DNA from: Dechloromonas denitrificans
GTDB taxonomy: Bacteria; Pseudomonadota; Gammaproteobacteria; Burkholderiales; Rhodocyclaceae
DNA: 64,000 bases
Reading direction: 5' to 3'
Assembly (NCBI RefSeq): GCF_001551835.1
Contig: NZ_LODL01000013.1
Coordinates: 62,001 to 126,000, forward strand
Part shown: in pieces, positions 52,670 to 62,217 of the stretch
How positions within the stretch are numbered: the first letter of the stretch is position 1
Layout of the letters: the number at the start of each line of letters is the position of its first letter
Notes under the pieces: generated by a model
What the model was told of the DNA's origin: nothing
The model's input: the letters and a program-made list of their open reading frames with translations, nothing else
Databases searched by the model: none
Position numbers and translations under genes: made by a program

Positions 52670-54286
52670 CTAAGATGCGTTTTTCTCGATCCATGCGGTC
52701 GACAGTGTTTTTCGGTCGATTTTCCCGTTGGGGTTGCGTGGCAGTGGGCCTGTGTGAATCTCGATGCCTTGTGGGACCATGTAGGCCGGCATCCGGCTTC
52801 GACACTCCATGAGCAGTGCTGTGATATCAAGATGCCCTTGCGGGGGGGCTGTGGCGATTACCTGGATGGCTTGCCCCAAGCGTTCGTCATCCACGCCGAA
52901 CGCAACGCATTCGCCTACCATCTTGGTCGCATAGAGAATTTCTTCCACTTCAGTCGGGCTGACTCGATAGCCTGAAGTTTTCATCATTTCATCGCGGCGC
53001 CCAATGAAGTACAGGAAGCCATCCTCATCCATGCGAACGGTGTCGCCGGAGAAAACGGCAATCTCTGGTAGAACAAGTCCCGCCTCACGGCCCGGTGCGT
53101 GGACAGGCAATGGTTTGTAACGTTCGGCGGTTTTTTCTGGATCGTTCCAGTAACCTTGGCCGACCAATGCGCCGCGGTGAACAAGTTCACCCGGCTCGTT
53201 TGGTGCACAAGGAAAACCGTCATCGCGGAGCACCAGAATTTCTGCATTTGGGATGGCTTTGCCAATCGAGTCCGGTCGTTTGTCGACTTCACTTGGTGGC
53301 AGGTAGGTCGAGCGAAATGCTTCGGTCAGACCGTACATCAAATATGGTTTGGTTTTTGGTAGATGCCGACGTAAGGCTTCCAGCGTCTCGCGTGGCATGC
53401 GGCCACCGGTATTGGCAAAGTAGCGCAGGTGTTCGGTCGTTGATTCCGGCCAGGCAAGTTGGGTGAGTTGAATATAAAGCGGCGGCACAGCGGTCAAACC
53501 GGTGACCTTTTCACGCTCGATAGCCTTCAGCACATCACGGGGGAGCAGGTAATTCAATAGAACGACCCGCGCGCCGACGTGAAAGGCGGTGGTCAACTGG
53601 CTGAAGCCTGCATCAAAGGAGAGCGGGAGGGCGGCAAGTAGTGTGTCGCCAGCGTGATTTTCCAGATAGCTTGAAACGCTTTTTGCGCCGGCCACCATGT
53701 TTCGATGGGAAAGTACGACGCCCTTGGGCTTACCAGTGCTGCCTGATGTGTAAAGTATGCTTAATACATCGGTATCAATCAGCCGATGCCCAGCGCGTGC
53801 TGGCTGATCAAGTAATTCTCCCCAGCAACAGAGGTTCGGTGTGTCGACGGCTGCAATGGTGTTGGGATGGTCGAGAACGACAACATGACGGAGGTCATGG
53901 CAGCTTGGCAATGTTTCCTGCAGCAGCGCAAGTCGTTCGGGGGAGGTCACCAGAATACGAACGTTGCAGTCACGAAGGATGTAAGCAACCTGATCGGCTT
54001 TAAGCAGCGGGTTTATTGGCACAAAAACGCCGCCCGCAGCCGGTGTGCCAAAACTGGCGATAACCATTTCAAAGCGTTTCTCAAGGTAGATCGCCACTCG
54101 CTCACCGCGCTGGAGACCGATGGCGAGCAGGCCGCTGGCAAAACGATTTACTGCATCCTGCAACTCGGCATAAGAAAGCGTTGATTTGCCGAAGGTGAGC
54201 GCCGGCGCGCTCGGAGCACGCTCGGCAGCACGGTAAATTAGTTCGGGAAGAAGTATTGAGTCGCGCATGATGAGTGATTCTGCCAT
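52670..54286 (-). CDS. AMP-forming acyl-CoA/ACP ligase, exosortase A system-associated
   Basis: A 538-residue adenylating enzyme. ILYTSGSTGKPKGVVLSHRNM is the P-loop core, LMYGLTEAFRSTYLPP the second motif, and GDTVRMDEDGFLYFIGRRDEMMKTSGYRVSP the hinge region; the C-terminal lysine is in NPNGKIDRK. It activates a carboxylate for transfer, probably to the ACP encoded divergently at 54382. The start may instead be the ATG at 54268; neither has a clear ribosome site. Seven consecutive G residues occur near 52842. Confidence 0.9.
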   Translation of the reverse strand: MAESLIMRDSILLPELIYRAAERAPSAPALTFGKSTLSYAELQDAVNRFASGLLAIGLQRGERVAIYLEKRFEMVIASFGTPAAGGVFVPINPLLKADQVAYILRDCNVRILVTSPERLALLQETLPSCHDLRHVVVLDHPNTIAAVDTPNLCCWGELLDQPARAGHRLIDTDVLSILYTSGSTGKPKGVVLSHRNMVAGAKSVSSYLENHAGDTLLAALPLSFDAGFSQLTTAFHVGARVVLLNYLLPRDVLKAIEREKVTGLTAVPPLYIQLTQLAWPESTTEHLRYFANTGGRMPRETLEALRRHLPKTKPYLMYGLTEAFRSTYLPPSEVDKRPDSIGKAIPNAEILVLRDDGFPCAPNEPGELVHRGALVGQGYWNDPEKTAERYKPLPVHAPGREAGLVLPEIAVFSGDTVRMDEDGFLYFIGRRDEMMKTSGYRVSPTEVEEILYATKMVGECVAFGVDDERLGQAIQVIATAPPQGHLDITALLMECRSRMPAYMVPQGIEIHTGPLPRNPNGKIDRKTLSTAWIEKNAS

Positions 54287-54340
54287 GGGCCAAGGTATGA
54301 CGATGTGGAGTATCTCACAGTCGAAATGGCATTCTGTGCC

Positions 54341-54346
54341 TATAAT
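54341..54346 (+). promoter_or_regulatory. Candidate -10 box of the acyl-carrier gene
   Basis: A perfect TATAAT 35 bases before the chosen TTG start. No good -35 box was seen, so confidence is modest. Confidence 0.4.
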
Positions 54347-54381
54347 GCTGCGTCTGAAATCTGATGTATCTGGAGCAAGGT

Positions 54382-54633
54382 TTGAATACCGAAAATGAAG
54401 TGCTGTCCCTTCTGGATGAAATTCTAAGTTTGAATGGCCGTTCCGCAGAGTTCTCGCTGAACACCCCTCTGCTGGGGGCAATCCCGGAACTGGATTCGAT
54501 GGCGGTAGTTGCCTTGATTACCAGCTTCGAAGACCGTTTCGGTTTTACCGTAGATGACGATGAAATTGAGGGCAGTACTTTTGCAACCCTCGGTTCGCTC
54601 ATTGCGTTTGTCGACGCCAAACTGGCTTCCTGA
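54382..54633 (+). CDS. Acyl carrier protein of the exosortase-associated ligase set
   Basis: An 83-residue carrier protein. The phosphopantetheine site is in LGAIPELDSMAVVALI (Ser about residue 40) within an acidic four-helix pattern. The TTG at 54382 is chosen because GGAG lies at good distance and the family begins NTENEVLSLLDEILSL; an ATG at 54364 is an alternative. It probably carries the acyl group activated by the divergent ligase. Confidence 0.87.
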   Translation: MNTENEVLSLLDEILSLNGRSAEFSLNTPLLGAIPELDSMAVVALITSFEDRFGFTVDDDEIEGSTFATLGSLIAFVDAKLAS

Positions 54634-54779
54634 AAGCTGTTCTGGCTTGCGTGTTTCGCAAGCTGAAGCATGAAGGTTTTCACAGTTGGTGTTGGTGTTT
54701 TGCTGTGGCCAATTTTTGCCGGTATTTGAAGCGCAGGGTCTGACTTTGGTGGGGGGCGCTTCTTTTGAGCTGAGTTGAG

Positions 54780-57191
54780 ATGCCCGGGAAAAATATTCTC
54801 CTGCTCCGTGTGGTGATGTTCTGCGTGGGGGCTGTTTCAGTCCTCGCAGCAGCTTTTTTGCTTTTGCATCACCCTATGCGGAGCGATTGGCTTTTGGGCA
54901 GCCTTTGTTTCGCTGCTTTTTTTACGGCTGCGCTTTACCCCCCCCTCGTTTTTTTCCTAGTTCCGACGCTGCTCCCGGTGGTTGATCTCGCTCCATGGAC
55001 TGGGTGGATCACTTTTGAGGAGTTTGACCTCCTTGTGCTCCTTCTTCTTGGCGGGGCATACCTTCGGCATGCCCTGACATTTCCCTGGCTCATCGGGAAA
55101 AATCATCGACTGAAGGTCTCCTGGGGCACCTTGTTGCTCCTTGCCATGTTGGGGTCAGTGCTGATTTCGCTGTTCCGCGGCCTAGCGGAAAGCGGCGGAT
55201 TCAGCTTTTCCTGGTTTCATGGCTACTATCAGTCGATGAACAGTATTCGGTTGGCAAAGCCTTTCCTGCTGGCTGTTTTGCTGCTGCCACTTTGTCTGGT
55301 TCTTCGGCCTCAAGAAAAGAAAGGGGTTAGCTGTTTTTCCTTGCTGGGGCTGGGGCTGGGGATGACGGCCGGTCTTTGTCTTGTTTCACTCGCAACGATC
55401 TGGGAGCGCGTGGCCTTCCTTGGTTTGCTCGACTTTTCTTCGGATTATCGAACGACCGCCTTATTCTGGGAAATGCATGTAGGCGGTGCCGCACTTGATG
55501 GTTTTCTGGCCTTGACAGTGCCTTTTGCCGCTCGGGAGTTGATTTTCGCCAAATCGCGTTGGCACCTTGCATTCGTGCTGGCAGCCCTTGCTTTGGCCTC
55601 TTATGCCTGCCTGACGACTTTTTCGCGAGGTGTCTACGCTGCAATTCCGATTGCCTTGGGGCTAAGTATCTGGCTCTCGATGCGCGAGATTGGATCCGCT
55701 AATTTGCTCTTGCCCGTCAAGAAAAGTGCTCTTGCTGTCGCACTTTTTGGCATGGCCCTATTCACCATTGCTGCTTATTGGGTATTTGAGACTTCTGGTT
55801 ATCGGGGAATGTTTGTATTTCTGGTGGCTAGCGGGCTCTTTTATCCCGTAGGTCTTGCACTGGCTTCAGTTTCCAGTGCTACTTGGTGGCGCGGGATATC
55901 TCTGGGGCTACTGTCATCGATGATTGGCTTAGCTCTGGCCATCAGTGTGCCGAAAGGTGCTTATCTGGTTTTTGCCGTTTCGGCATTGTTGACCGCAGGA
56001 AGTCTTATTGGGAGACGTCAGAGGGTCTCCGCAATTGCCCAAGGCTTGCTCATTCCTGCCTATGTTTCGATGCTAAGTAGTGGTGTGCTGGTCGCCTGGC
56101 ATTGGGGCGGGAATGAAGCTATTGCAAGCATGGCTATATCTTGCACGATTTTGCTTTGTGGGATTTTCGTCGCTAGTCGCCGGACTCTACCGCAGTGTGG
56201 TTTTCGCTCACAGTTGTCGATTGCCGTTGTGCTGGCATTACTGGCGGCGGTCGTCGCAATTTTTTCTGGTGGGCGATACATGGCTGATCGCTTTTCGACA
56301 ACGAACAAGGATCTGGATTATCGTCTGCAGCACTGGGAGACCGGGCTTGGCCAACTTCAAGGCGCCGATTGGTGGTTGGGTAAAGGTCTCGGGCGAGTTC
56401 CGGCAACATACTTCTTTGCTGCGCCCCAAAGCGAGTATCCCGGCGGTTTCCATTTGCAATCCGATTCCTCCGGGAATACATATTTACGCCTCGTCGGTGG
56501 GCGTCATATTAATGGATGGGGTGAGGTCTTTCGGGTAACGCAGCGCATCAGGCCGGAACCGGGCGTGTACCGGGTTCAATTCAACGTTCGAGCGGAAAAA
56601 GATGTCATTTTTGTTTTCGAGGTCTGCGCCAAGCATTTGCTTTATCAAGGCCGGTGTGTTGCTCGTCAGGTGGAAGTAAAAGGAGAGGGCGGCACGTGGC
56701 AACGGATGGAGGTTGAACTGCAGGGTGACTTGCCGGGCGGTGGGGCGTGGTATGCCCCGGAGCTAGTGGTTTTTTCTATTGCAATGCTCTCCAGAGGCGG
56801 AGTTGCTGATTTTGACAACTTGGCTTTACAAAACAACGGCATGGAATTGCTTGCCAATGGCAATTTCGACAGTGAACTGACACGCTGGTTTTCATCGTCA
56901 GACAAATATCATATGCCGTGGCATATGAAGAACGTTTTCCTGCACATCCTGTTCGAGCAGGGAGGGCTAGGGTTGGTCGTATTGTTGGTGATGTTGGCAT
57001 CCGCATTTTTCCGCCTGGTCTGGGGAAAGGCGGCGAGCCATCCGCTTGCCCCTGCTGTGGCAGGGGGACTTGCCGGCTTCTGTATTGTAGGTGTTTTCGA
57101 CAGCCTGCTTGATGTTCCCAGGGTGGCGACGCTCTTTTACTTGTTGCTGCTACTGGGGCTTTTTATCCGGCGCCCAAATAGCGAGCATTAA
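54780..57191 (+). CDS. Wzy-like O-antigen/exopolysaccharide polymerase with a C-terminal beta-rich insert
   Basis: An 803-residue membrane protein with roughly fourteen helices. DYRLQHWETGLGQLQGADWWLGKGLGRVP (about 510-540) is the periplasmic-loop motif of O-antigen ligase/polymerase proteins. A soluble insert (about 560-715; GWGEVFRVTQRI..., NGNFDSELTRWF) resembles carbohydrate-binding modules, and three helices follow. It probably polymerises the repeat units. Eight consecutive C residues (54948-54955) lie early in the gene, a possible slippage site. The ATG has only a weak ribosome site. Confidence 0.75.
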   Translation: MPGKNILLLRVVMFCVGAVSVLAAAFLLLHHPMRSDWLLGSLCFAAFFTAALYPPLVFFLVPTLLPVVDLAPWTGWITFEEFDLLVLLLLGGAYLRHALTFPWLIGKNHRLKVSWGTLLLLAMLGSVLISLFRGLAESGGFSFSWFHGYYQSMNSIRLAKPFLLAVLLLPLCLVLRPQEKKGVSCFSLLGLGLGMTAGLCLVSLATIWERVAFLGLLDFSSDYRTTALFWEMHVGGAALDGFLALTVPFAARELIFAKSRWHLAFVLAALALASYACLTTFSRGVYAAIPIALGLSIWLSMREIGSANLLLPVKKSALAVALFGMALFTIAAYWVFETSGYRGMFVFLVASGLFYPVGLALASVSSATWWRGISLGLLSSMIGLALAISVPKGAYLVFAVSALLTAGSLIGRRQRVSAIAQGLLIPAYVSMLSSGVLVAWHWGGNEAIASMAISCTILLCGIFVASRRTLPQCGFRSQLSIAVVLALLAAVVAIFSGGRYMADRFSTTNKDLDYRLQHWETGLGQLQGADWWLGKGLGRVPATYFFAAPQSEYPGGFHLQSDSSGNTYLRLVGGRHINGWGEVFRVTQRIRPEPGVYRVQFNVRAEKDVIFVFEVCAKHLLYQGRCVARQVEVKGEGGTWQRMEVELQGDLPGGGAWYAPELVVFSIAMLSRGGVADFDNLALQNNGMELLANGNFDSELTRWFSSSDKYHMPWHMKNVFLHILFEQGGLGLVVLLVMLASAFFRLVWGKAASHPLAPAVAGGLAGFCIVGVFDSLLDVPRVATLFYLLLLLGLFIRRPNSEH
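54948..54955 (+). repeat. C8 homopolymer tract in the Wzy-like gene
   Basis: Eight consecutive C residues at codons about 57-59, in the Tyr-Pro-Pro segment. Confidence 0.85.
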
Positions 57192-57301
57192 GTCCTTCAT
57201 GTTTCACAACTGCCGCATAAAGATGATCCAGATAGGTGAGAAAGTTTCTCAGTAGAGAGTCTGAATGCGTGATGCCAATAATTGCCAAGGAATCATTTCC
57301 A

Positions 57302-58978
57302 ATGAGCGCTGATAAAAAAACACTATTAACAGGTCATCCCAAATTCTCCGCAGGCGCGTTTGCCGGTCTTGCTCACACGGAGGGGGATCTGGCTGCTTGG
57401 GAAAAGCTCTTTGCGACACATGGCGCCAGCGGAGTGAAGGACGTTGCTGGAGATTTCGCCGTCGGCCTCACGGATGGCAATGGGCGTACGATCCTTGCGG
57501 TCGACCGTTTCGCTGTACGCAGCCTGTGTTATCGGGTGGCGGGGGGGGGGATTTATTTTGCCTCGAGAGCGGATGAGTTGGCCGATGTTGATACAGAAAT
57601 TGATGCTCAAGCGATCTTCGACTATCTATATTTTCACGTTATTCCTTCCCCTAGAACCATCTTCAAGAATGTCTACCGCCTACCGCCTGGGCACTACGCC
57701 GTTTTCGAGAATGGTCAGCTGGGACTTGGACGTTATTGGACACCTGATTTCCAGGAAGAAAAAAAGGCTTCATTTGACCAGCTTCGCACTGAGTTCAGGC
57801 ATCTATTGGCAGAGGGGGTGCGTCGCCAATTGGACGGGAGCAAACCCGCCTGCTTTCTCAGTGGCGGAACAGATAGCTCCACCGTGGCGGGAATGATCGG
57901 GCAGGTCTCAGGGCAAGCTGCTGCCACCTATTCAATCGGTTTTGATGCCGAAGGCTACGATGAAATGGAGTATGCCCGCATAGCCGCCCGCCATTTCCAT
58001 ACTGATCACCATGAGTACTACGTGACGCCGGCTGACCTCGTGCGAAGTATCCCGGATGTCGCGCGCTTTTATGATCAGCCATTTGGTAACTCATCGGCTT
58101 TGCCAGCCTACTACTGTGCAAAAATGGCTCAGGAGGATGGGGTTACACGCATACTTGCCGGCGATGGTGGTGATGAGCTTTTCGGTGGCAATACACGTTA
58201 TGCCAAGCAAAAGGTATTCGGTTTCTACGATCAGCTTCCGTCGGCACTGCGCCATACTTTGCTCGAGCCGCTGCTGCTCGGATCGCCGTTAGGAAAACTG
58301 CCTCTGTTGAGCAAAGGCGCGAGTTATATCCGCCAAGCAAAGGTGCCGCTACCTGACCGGACCCAGACCTACAACCTGCTATTCCGTTTTGGCGTTCATG
58401 ATGTGTTTACCGCAGACTTTCTGGAAGGGGTCGACCAGGCAGAGCCTGTTGAGCAGCAGAGAGCTATTTGGGCTGAAACAGGGTCTGCCGTGCAAACAAA
58501 TAAGGAATTGGCGTTTGACTGGCGATACACGCTGGCAGAGTGTGATCTGCCTAAAGTCGTTGGTACGGCCATGCTGGCCGGAATTGACGTTGGCTTTCCC
58601 ATGCTTGATGCAGACTTGCTTGCCTTCTCAATGCGCCTACCTACCGAATATAAATTGAAAGGTTTGAAACTTCGCTGGTTCTTCAAGGAGGCTTTACGCG
58701 GCTTTCTCCCTGATGAAATTCTTACCAAGAAAAAGCAGGGGTTTGGGCTTCCGTTCGGTGTCTGGGTCACCCAGAACAACGAGTTAAGAGATTTGGCGGA
58801 AAACTCTGTCAGGGCCTTGGCGGAGCGAAAAATCTTTAAGTCGGAGTTTGTCGATCAGATATTCAAGCATTTGCGCGAACATCCTGGCTACTATGGAGAG
58901 ATGATTTGGATTTCCATCATGCTTGAGCAATGGTTACGCGGGCATGATGACAAGTGCTCTGGTAGAAATAGCAGTTAA
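57302..58978 (+). CDS. Asparagine-synthase-like protein lacking the N-terminal nucleophile cysteine
   Basis: A 558-residue protein. The N-terminal domain (about 20-190) resembles class II glutamine amidotransferases, but the residue after Met is Ser and no Cys starts the chain, so glutamine hydrolysis is unlikely. The synthetase domain is intact: FLSGGTDSSTVAGMI holds the SGGxDS PP-loop, with YDQPFGNSSALP and ILAGDGGDELFGGN. It may use free ammonia or activate another acceptor, as in beta-lactam synthetase-type relatives. A run of ten G (57541-57550) lies in the N-terminal domain. The ATG has AAGGA at 10 bases. Confidence 0.85.
   Translation: MSADKKTLLTGHPKFSAGAFAGLAHTEGDLAAWEKLFATHGASGVKDVAGDFAVGLTDGNGRTILAVDRFAVRSLCYRVAGGGIYFASRADELADVDTEIDAQAIFDYLYFHVIPSPRTIFKNVYRLPPGHYAVFENGQLGLGRYWTPDFQEEKKASFDQLRTEFRHLLAEGVRRQLDGSKPACFLSGGTDSSTVAGMIGQVSGQAAATYSIGFDAEGYDEMEYARIAARHFHTDHHEYYVTPADLVRSIPDVARFYDQPFGNSSALPAYYCAKMAQEDGVTRILAGDGGDELFGGNTRYAKQKVFGFYDQLPSALRHTLLEPLLLGSPLGKLPLLSKGASYIRQAKVPLPDRTQTYNLLFRFGVHDVFTADFLEGVDQAEPVEQQRAIWAETGSAVQTNKELAFDWRYTLAECDLPKVVGTAMLAGIDVGFPMLDADLLAFSMRLPTEYKLKGLKLRWFFKEALRGFLPDEILTKKKQGFGLPFGVWVTQNNELRDLAENSVRALAERKIFKSEFVDQIFKHLREHPGYYGEMIWISIMLEQWLRGHDDKCSGRNSS
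57541..57550 (+). repeat. G10 homopolymer tract
   Basis: Ten consecutive G residues within the coding sequence (Ala-Gly-Gly-Gly codons). The length is sufficient for slippage; loss or gain of a base would shift the frame after about 80 codons. Confidence 0.9.
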
Positions 58979-58998
58979 TGCCAATAACGAGGTCCTAC

Positions 58999-59760
58999 AT
59001 GTCCAAATTATTTTCACTTGTTTTTCTGGTGCTTGCATCCGTAAGTGTTTCATCCAATGCTGCCGTCGAGGACTGCGGCGAGTTGAAAAACTACGGCGAT
59101 ATTGGGCCTTGGGATTACTCTGACCCATCAAGTTCAGCCTCTACCGGAGCAGACCCGATGGGGCGAATCAAGCGAGTTGAAAATGTCCATTTTAATTCGG
59201 ATGTTAGGAGCTTAAACAGAAAACGGTATTCCATCGATCAATTGACCGCGGAGATTCACTATACACTCCGCATGTTCCCAAATCATACAGAGGCTTTGGT
59301 TTCTGTTTCCCGGCTGGAAAAAATGGCTGGTGGAAAGCTGCCTCAAACTTCAGCAACGATTTACACACCAAGGTTGTCAGCTTACTGCTTTTTTGATCGG
59401 GCCATACGGTTTAAGGAAAACGATAAGAATGTTCGTTTTGCCTACGCTATCCATTTGCATCAAAATGGAAAGTTTAAAGAGGCTTTGGAACAATATCTGC
59501 TAGCAGAGTCGCAGTGGGAAGATAATCGTTATTTCCAGTACAATCTTGGGCTGTTATATGCTGATATGAGAAACTGGGAAAAGGCTGTCGATTACGCGCA
59601 GCGAGCTTACAGCTATGGGGTAACCTTTCCGTCTCTGCGGCAAAGAATAGAAAAATCTGGGTATAAGTTAAACATACCAACGCCAAGCATTGGCAATGGT
59701 TTGAGTGAGTCGGAGAGTAATCAGGAGGAAAAAAATATTGGGGGTGGAGGTTTGAAATAA
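58999..59760 (+). CDS. Exported TPR-containing protein, unknown function
   Basis: A 253-residue protein. A signal peptide (KLFSLVFLVLASVSVSSNA) precedes a region with conserved-looking CGELKNYGDIGPWDYSDP (one Cys near the start), then tetratricopeptide-like helices (about 130-210: NVRFAYAIHLHQNGKFKEALEQYLLAE, YNLGLLYADMRNWEKAVDYAQRA). It is likely periplasmic and involved in polysaccharide assembly. The ATG at 58999 has GAGG upstream; 58978 is weaker. The same direction as the polymerase and asparagine-synthase genes suggests one unit. Confidence 0.75.
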   Translation: MSKLFSLVFLVLASVSVSSNAAVEDCGELKNYGDIGPWDYSDPSSSASTGADPMGRIKRVENVHFNSDVRSLNRKRYSIDQLTAEIHYTLRMFPNHTEALVSVSRLEKMAGGKLPQTSATIYTPRLSAYCFFDRAIRFKENDKNVRFAYAIHLHQNGKFKEALEQYLLAESQWEDNRYFQYNLGLLYADMRNWEKAVDYAQRAYSYGVTFPSLRQRIEKSGYKLNIPTPSIGNGLSESESNQEEKNIGGGGLK

Positions 59761-59778
59761 ATTTAGTAGTCTTAATTT

Positions 59779-61212
59779 TTATCTGTTTTTTATAGAACTG
59801 GCTATTGTGGTTATTTCTGTATATAGCGGATGTTTGCTGGAGTAGATGGCTAAAATCCAACCGAGTGTTGATGAAATCATGCAGCCGATTACAATAATAA
59901 AATTTCCGGATTCGCTAGCAATTGTTTTAAATAAAAAGCAGGCGACTCCTGCACAAGTTGCAATGTATGCGGATGAGCTCATGGATATAGCCAACTCTTT
60001 CCATGAGAATCCGGTTAGTTTTCTTAGTGTGCGAATGACATAAGCCGCAATCAATAAGTCCCCAAATGCCATGGCTAGAGCTACATGGCTAAGAGAGTAA
60101 AAACATGCAATGAGCACCAGCAAGAGCTTCGCTGGTTGCCCAAATAGTTGGAAACGTAATGAGTATTTCGTTTCCCCCAAGCCAGCTACTGCTGAGCCTC
60201 CCACCACGGCGATGCTTAATCCAAGCATACCCATGCAGAGAATGCGGGCAGGTTGAATGCTTGCTAGCCATTGATTTCCATATAGAAACATCACTACAGA
60301 ATCCATCGCTACAAAAAGAGACGAGAAGATTGGGAAGGTTAGAGCCGATACGTTATTGATTGTCTTGATGAATTTTTTGCCAATGTCCTGCTGTTCTCGA
60401 TGGCTTTGGGCAAAATGCGGCATAAGCACAGGGGCCAAACCTTCCATAATGGTCCGATATATCAATCCAACCACCCCTTGGGCTCGCCCTAAAAAAGCGG
60501 TGCTTTCAAGGCCCATGGTCTTTCCGACAATTAGTTCTGGCCCACTTATGCCTGACTCCCAAAGCAAGGAAGCGCCACTAAAGCGCCCCCCTGTTTTTAA
60601 AATATGGAGCCAGTCGACAAAGTGCGGACGCAAACTTATTTTGCTATCAGAAAAATAAATTGTCGTTAATACTGTTGTTATGGTGCTAAATACACCCGCC
60701 CAAGCAAGGCTGACAAAGCCGAAGTCCAATAAGCATAAAGAAACAGAAGCCAACGCATGAACAATGGCTGCGCTGATGTTTATCTTTAATAAACAGTCAA
60801 ACCGCATCTCTCGTCTTAGTAAGGCCGATGACAAAGCCCCAAAGGGTAGTATCAGAAAGTTTAACGATAGAACTATTATTACTTTGCTTACCCCCGGTTC
60901 TGAATAATATGATGCTGCATATCCATTAACCGACCACAATATAATTGCCAGACTCCAACTTGTCGCGAAAAGCAGACTCTGTGCTGTTTGGAGTCTATCT
61001 TTGCTTAGGTTTCGTTCCTGAATAACATAGTTTGAAATCCCAATGTCCCGGAATATATGTGAGAAAGATAGAAAAATGCTGCCGATTGAAAATATCCCAA
61101 ACTCGGCGGGGGTGAGTAACCGCGCAATAATTATCGATGTGCAAAACTGAATTGCAAAAATTATATATTTTTCGCCAACTGAAAATAATATCGATTTCTT
61201 GAAGCTGCTCAT
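59779..61212 (-). CDS. Lipopolysaccharide/exopolysaccharide flippase (Wzx-like, PST/MATE type)
   Basis: A 477-residue protein with about twelve to fourteen membrane helices. LLTPAEFGIFSIGSIFLSFSHIFRDIGISNYVIQE and the later helix pattern match the PST family that moves undecaprenyl-linked sugar units to the periplasm. It pairs with the Wzy-like polymerase at 54780. The DNA is markedly AT-rich compared with its left neighbours, suggesting separate origin. Six bases separate it from the GT2 gene upstream. Confidence 0.88.
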   Translation of the reverse strand: MSSFKKSILFSVGEKYIIFAIQFCTSIIIARLLTPAEFGIFSIGSIFLSFSHIFRDIGISNYVIQERNLSKDRLQTAQSLLFATSWSLAIILWSVNGYAASYYSEPGVSKVIIVLSLNFLILPFGALSSALLRREMRFDCLLKINISAAIVHALASVSLCLLDFGFVSLAWAGVFSTITTVLTTIYFSDSKISLRPHFVDWLHILKTGGRFSGASLLWESGISGPELIVGKTMGLESTAFLGRAQGVVGLIYRTIMEGLAPVLMPHFAQSHREQQDIGKKFIKTINNVSALTFPIFSSLFVAMDSVVMFLYGNQWLASIQPARILCMGMLGLSIAVVGGSAVAGLGETKYSLRFQLFGQPAKLLLVLIACFYSLSHVALAMAFGDLLIAAYVIRTLRKLTGFSWKELAISMSSSAYIATCAGVACFLFKTIASESGNFIIVIGCMISSTLGWILAIYSSKHPLYTEITTIASSIKNR

Positions 61213-61218
61213 TCGGTT

Positions 61219-62190
61219 TTAAGCTGCCTCTGTCTTTCTGACTGGGAATATGGCTTTAATGGCATGGAGTAAGTGTTTTCCTGATTTTGACCATTTCCAT
61301 GCATTAATGTAAGCGTTTATTGATTTTTTTCGTATTTTCTTGCATCGATACATCCATCCCAGATCATCGTAGTAGCTTGATATTCGATTAGCCAAGAGTT
61401 TTTTTTCTTGTTGGTTTATTTTGTCTGATATTCTAATGAAATTATATTCCATTAGAATAAGTGCGTCCTCTTGGACTTTTATCTGATTGCGAGTGATGTT
61501 TGTGCCGTGCTGTCGATAACTGGCTAGCGATTCATCCAAATAAATCATCTGGCCAGAAAGACCTAGCCTTATCCACAAATCAGTGTCGTCGCAAACTTGG
61601 AAGCGTGTATCAAATGATAAATTATTGCGGCCAAATCGTTCGATCGCAATCATTATCGATATGGTGTGAATGGCTGCATATTTTATGCTTTGAAATGCAA
61701 AGAACCTTATGTTGCATATGTATTTTGATGTGCCAATGCCTTGTAAATATTGATTGGCCTCTACAGTGAAATTATCAAGGTATTTGTTCAGGAAATTTCC
61801 GTGCTCGTCTACCAAGTCAATATCGTGAAAGGCTGCTATGCATTCGGGGTTTTGAATTAAAATGCTTAAAAGATATTCAATTTTTTTTGGGTGGTAATAG
61901 TCGTCATGATCAAGAAAGCATACAAATTCGCCAGTGATATATTCAAGTCCCGTGTTCTTGGTGATTGCCGGGCGTCCACCACGTTGTTTTCTTTGTATGA
62001 GGCGGATGCGCTGATCGCGTGCTATATATTCATTGATTAAAGCAACGGTACCATCAGTTGAACAGTCGTCCACTAAAATTAACTCAATATTTTTGTAAGT
62101 CTGATTGAGTACCGAATCGATGGTGCATGACAAATATCGAACACTGTTAAAACAGGCGATAACTACTGAAACAAGAGGTAGATCTGGCAT
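61219..62190 (-). CDS. Glycosyltransferase family 2
   Basis: A 323-residue GT-A enzyme. It begins PLVSVVIACFNSVRYLSCTIDSVLNQTYKNIELILVDDCSTDGT; the metal-binding motif is DHDDYYHPKK and the later acceptor-side motif is in DDTDLWIRLG. It adds one sugar to the exopolysaccharide repeat unit; donor and linkage cannot be told. AT-rich like its neighbours. Flanked by a flippase and a GT4-type enzyme in the same direction. Confidence 0.92.
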   Translation of the reverse strand: MPDLPLVSVVIACFNSVRYLSCTIDSVLNQTYKNIELILVDDCSTDGTVALINEYIARDQRIRLIQRKQRGGRPAITKNTGLEYITGEFVCFLDHDDYYHPKKIEYLLSILIQNPECIAAFHDIDLVDEHGNFLNKYLDNFTVEANQYLQGIGTSKYICNIRFFAFQSIKYAAIHTISIMIAIERFGRNNLSFDTRFQVCDDTDLWIRLGLSGQMIYLDESLASYRQHGTNITRNQIKVQEDALILMEYNFIRISDKINQQEKKLLANRISSYYDDLGWMYRCKKIRKKSINAYINAWKWSKSGKHLLHAIKAIFPVRKTEAA

Positions 62191-62217
62191 GGTTATATTT
62201 TCGTCAGCTAATACTGA

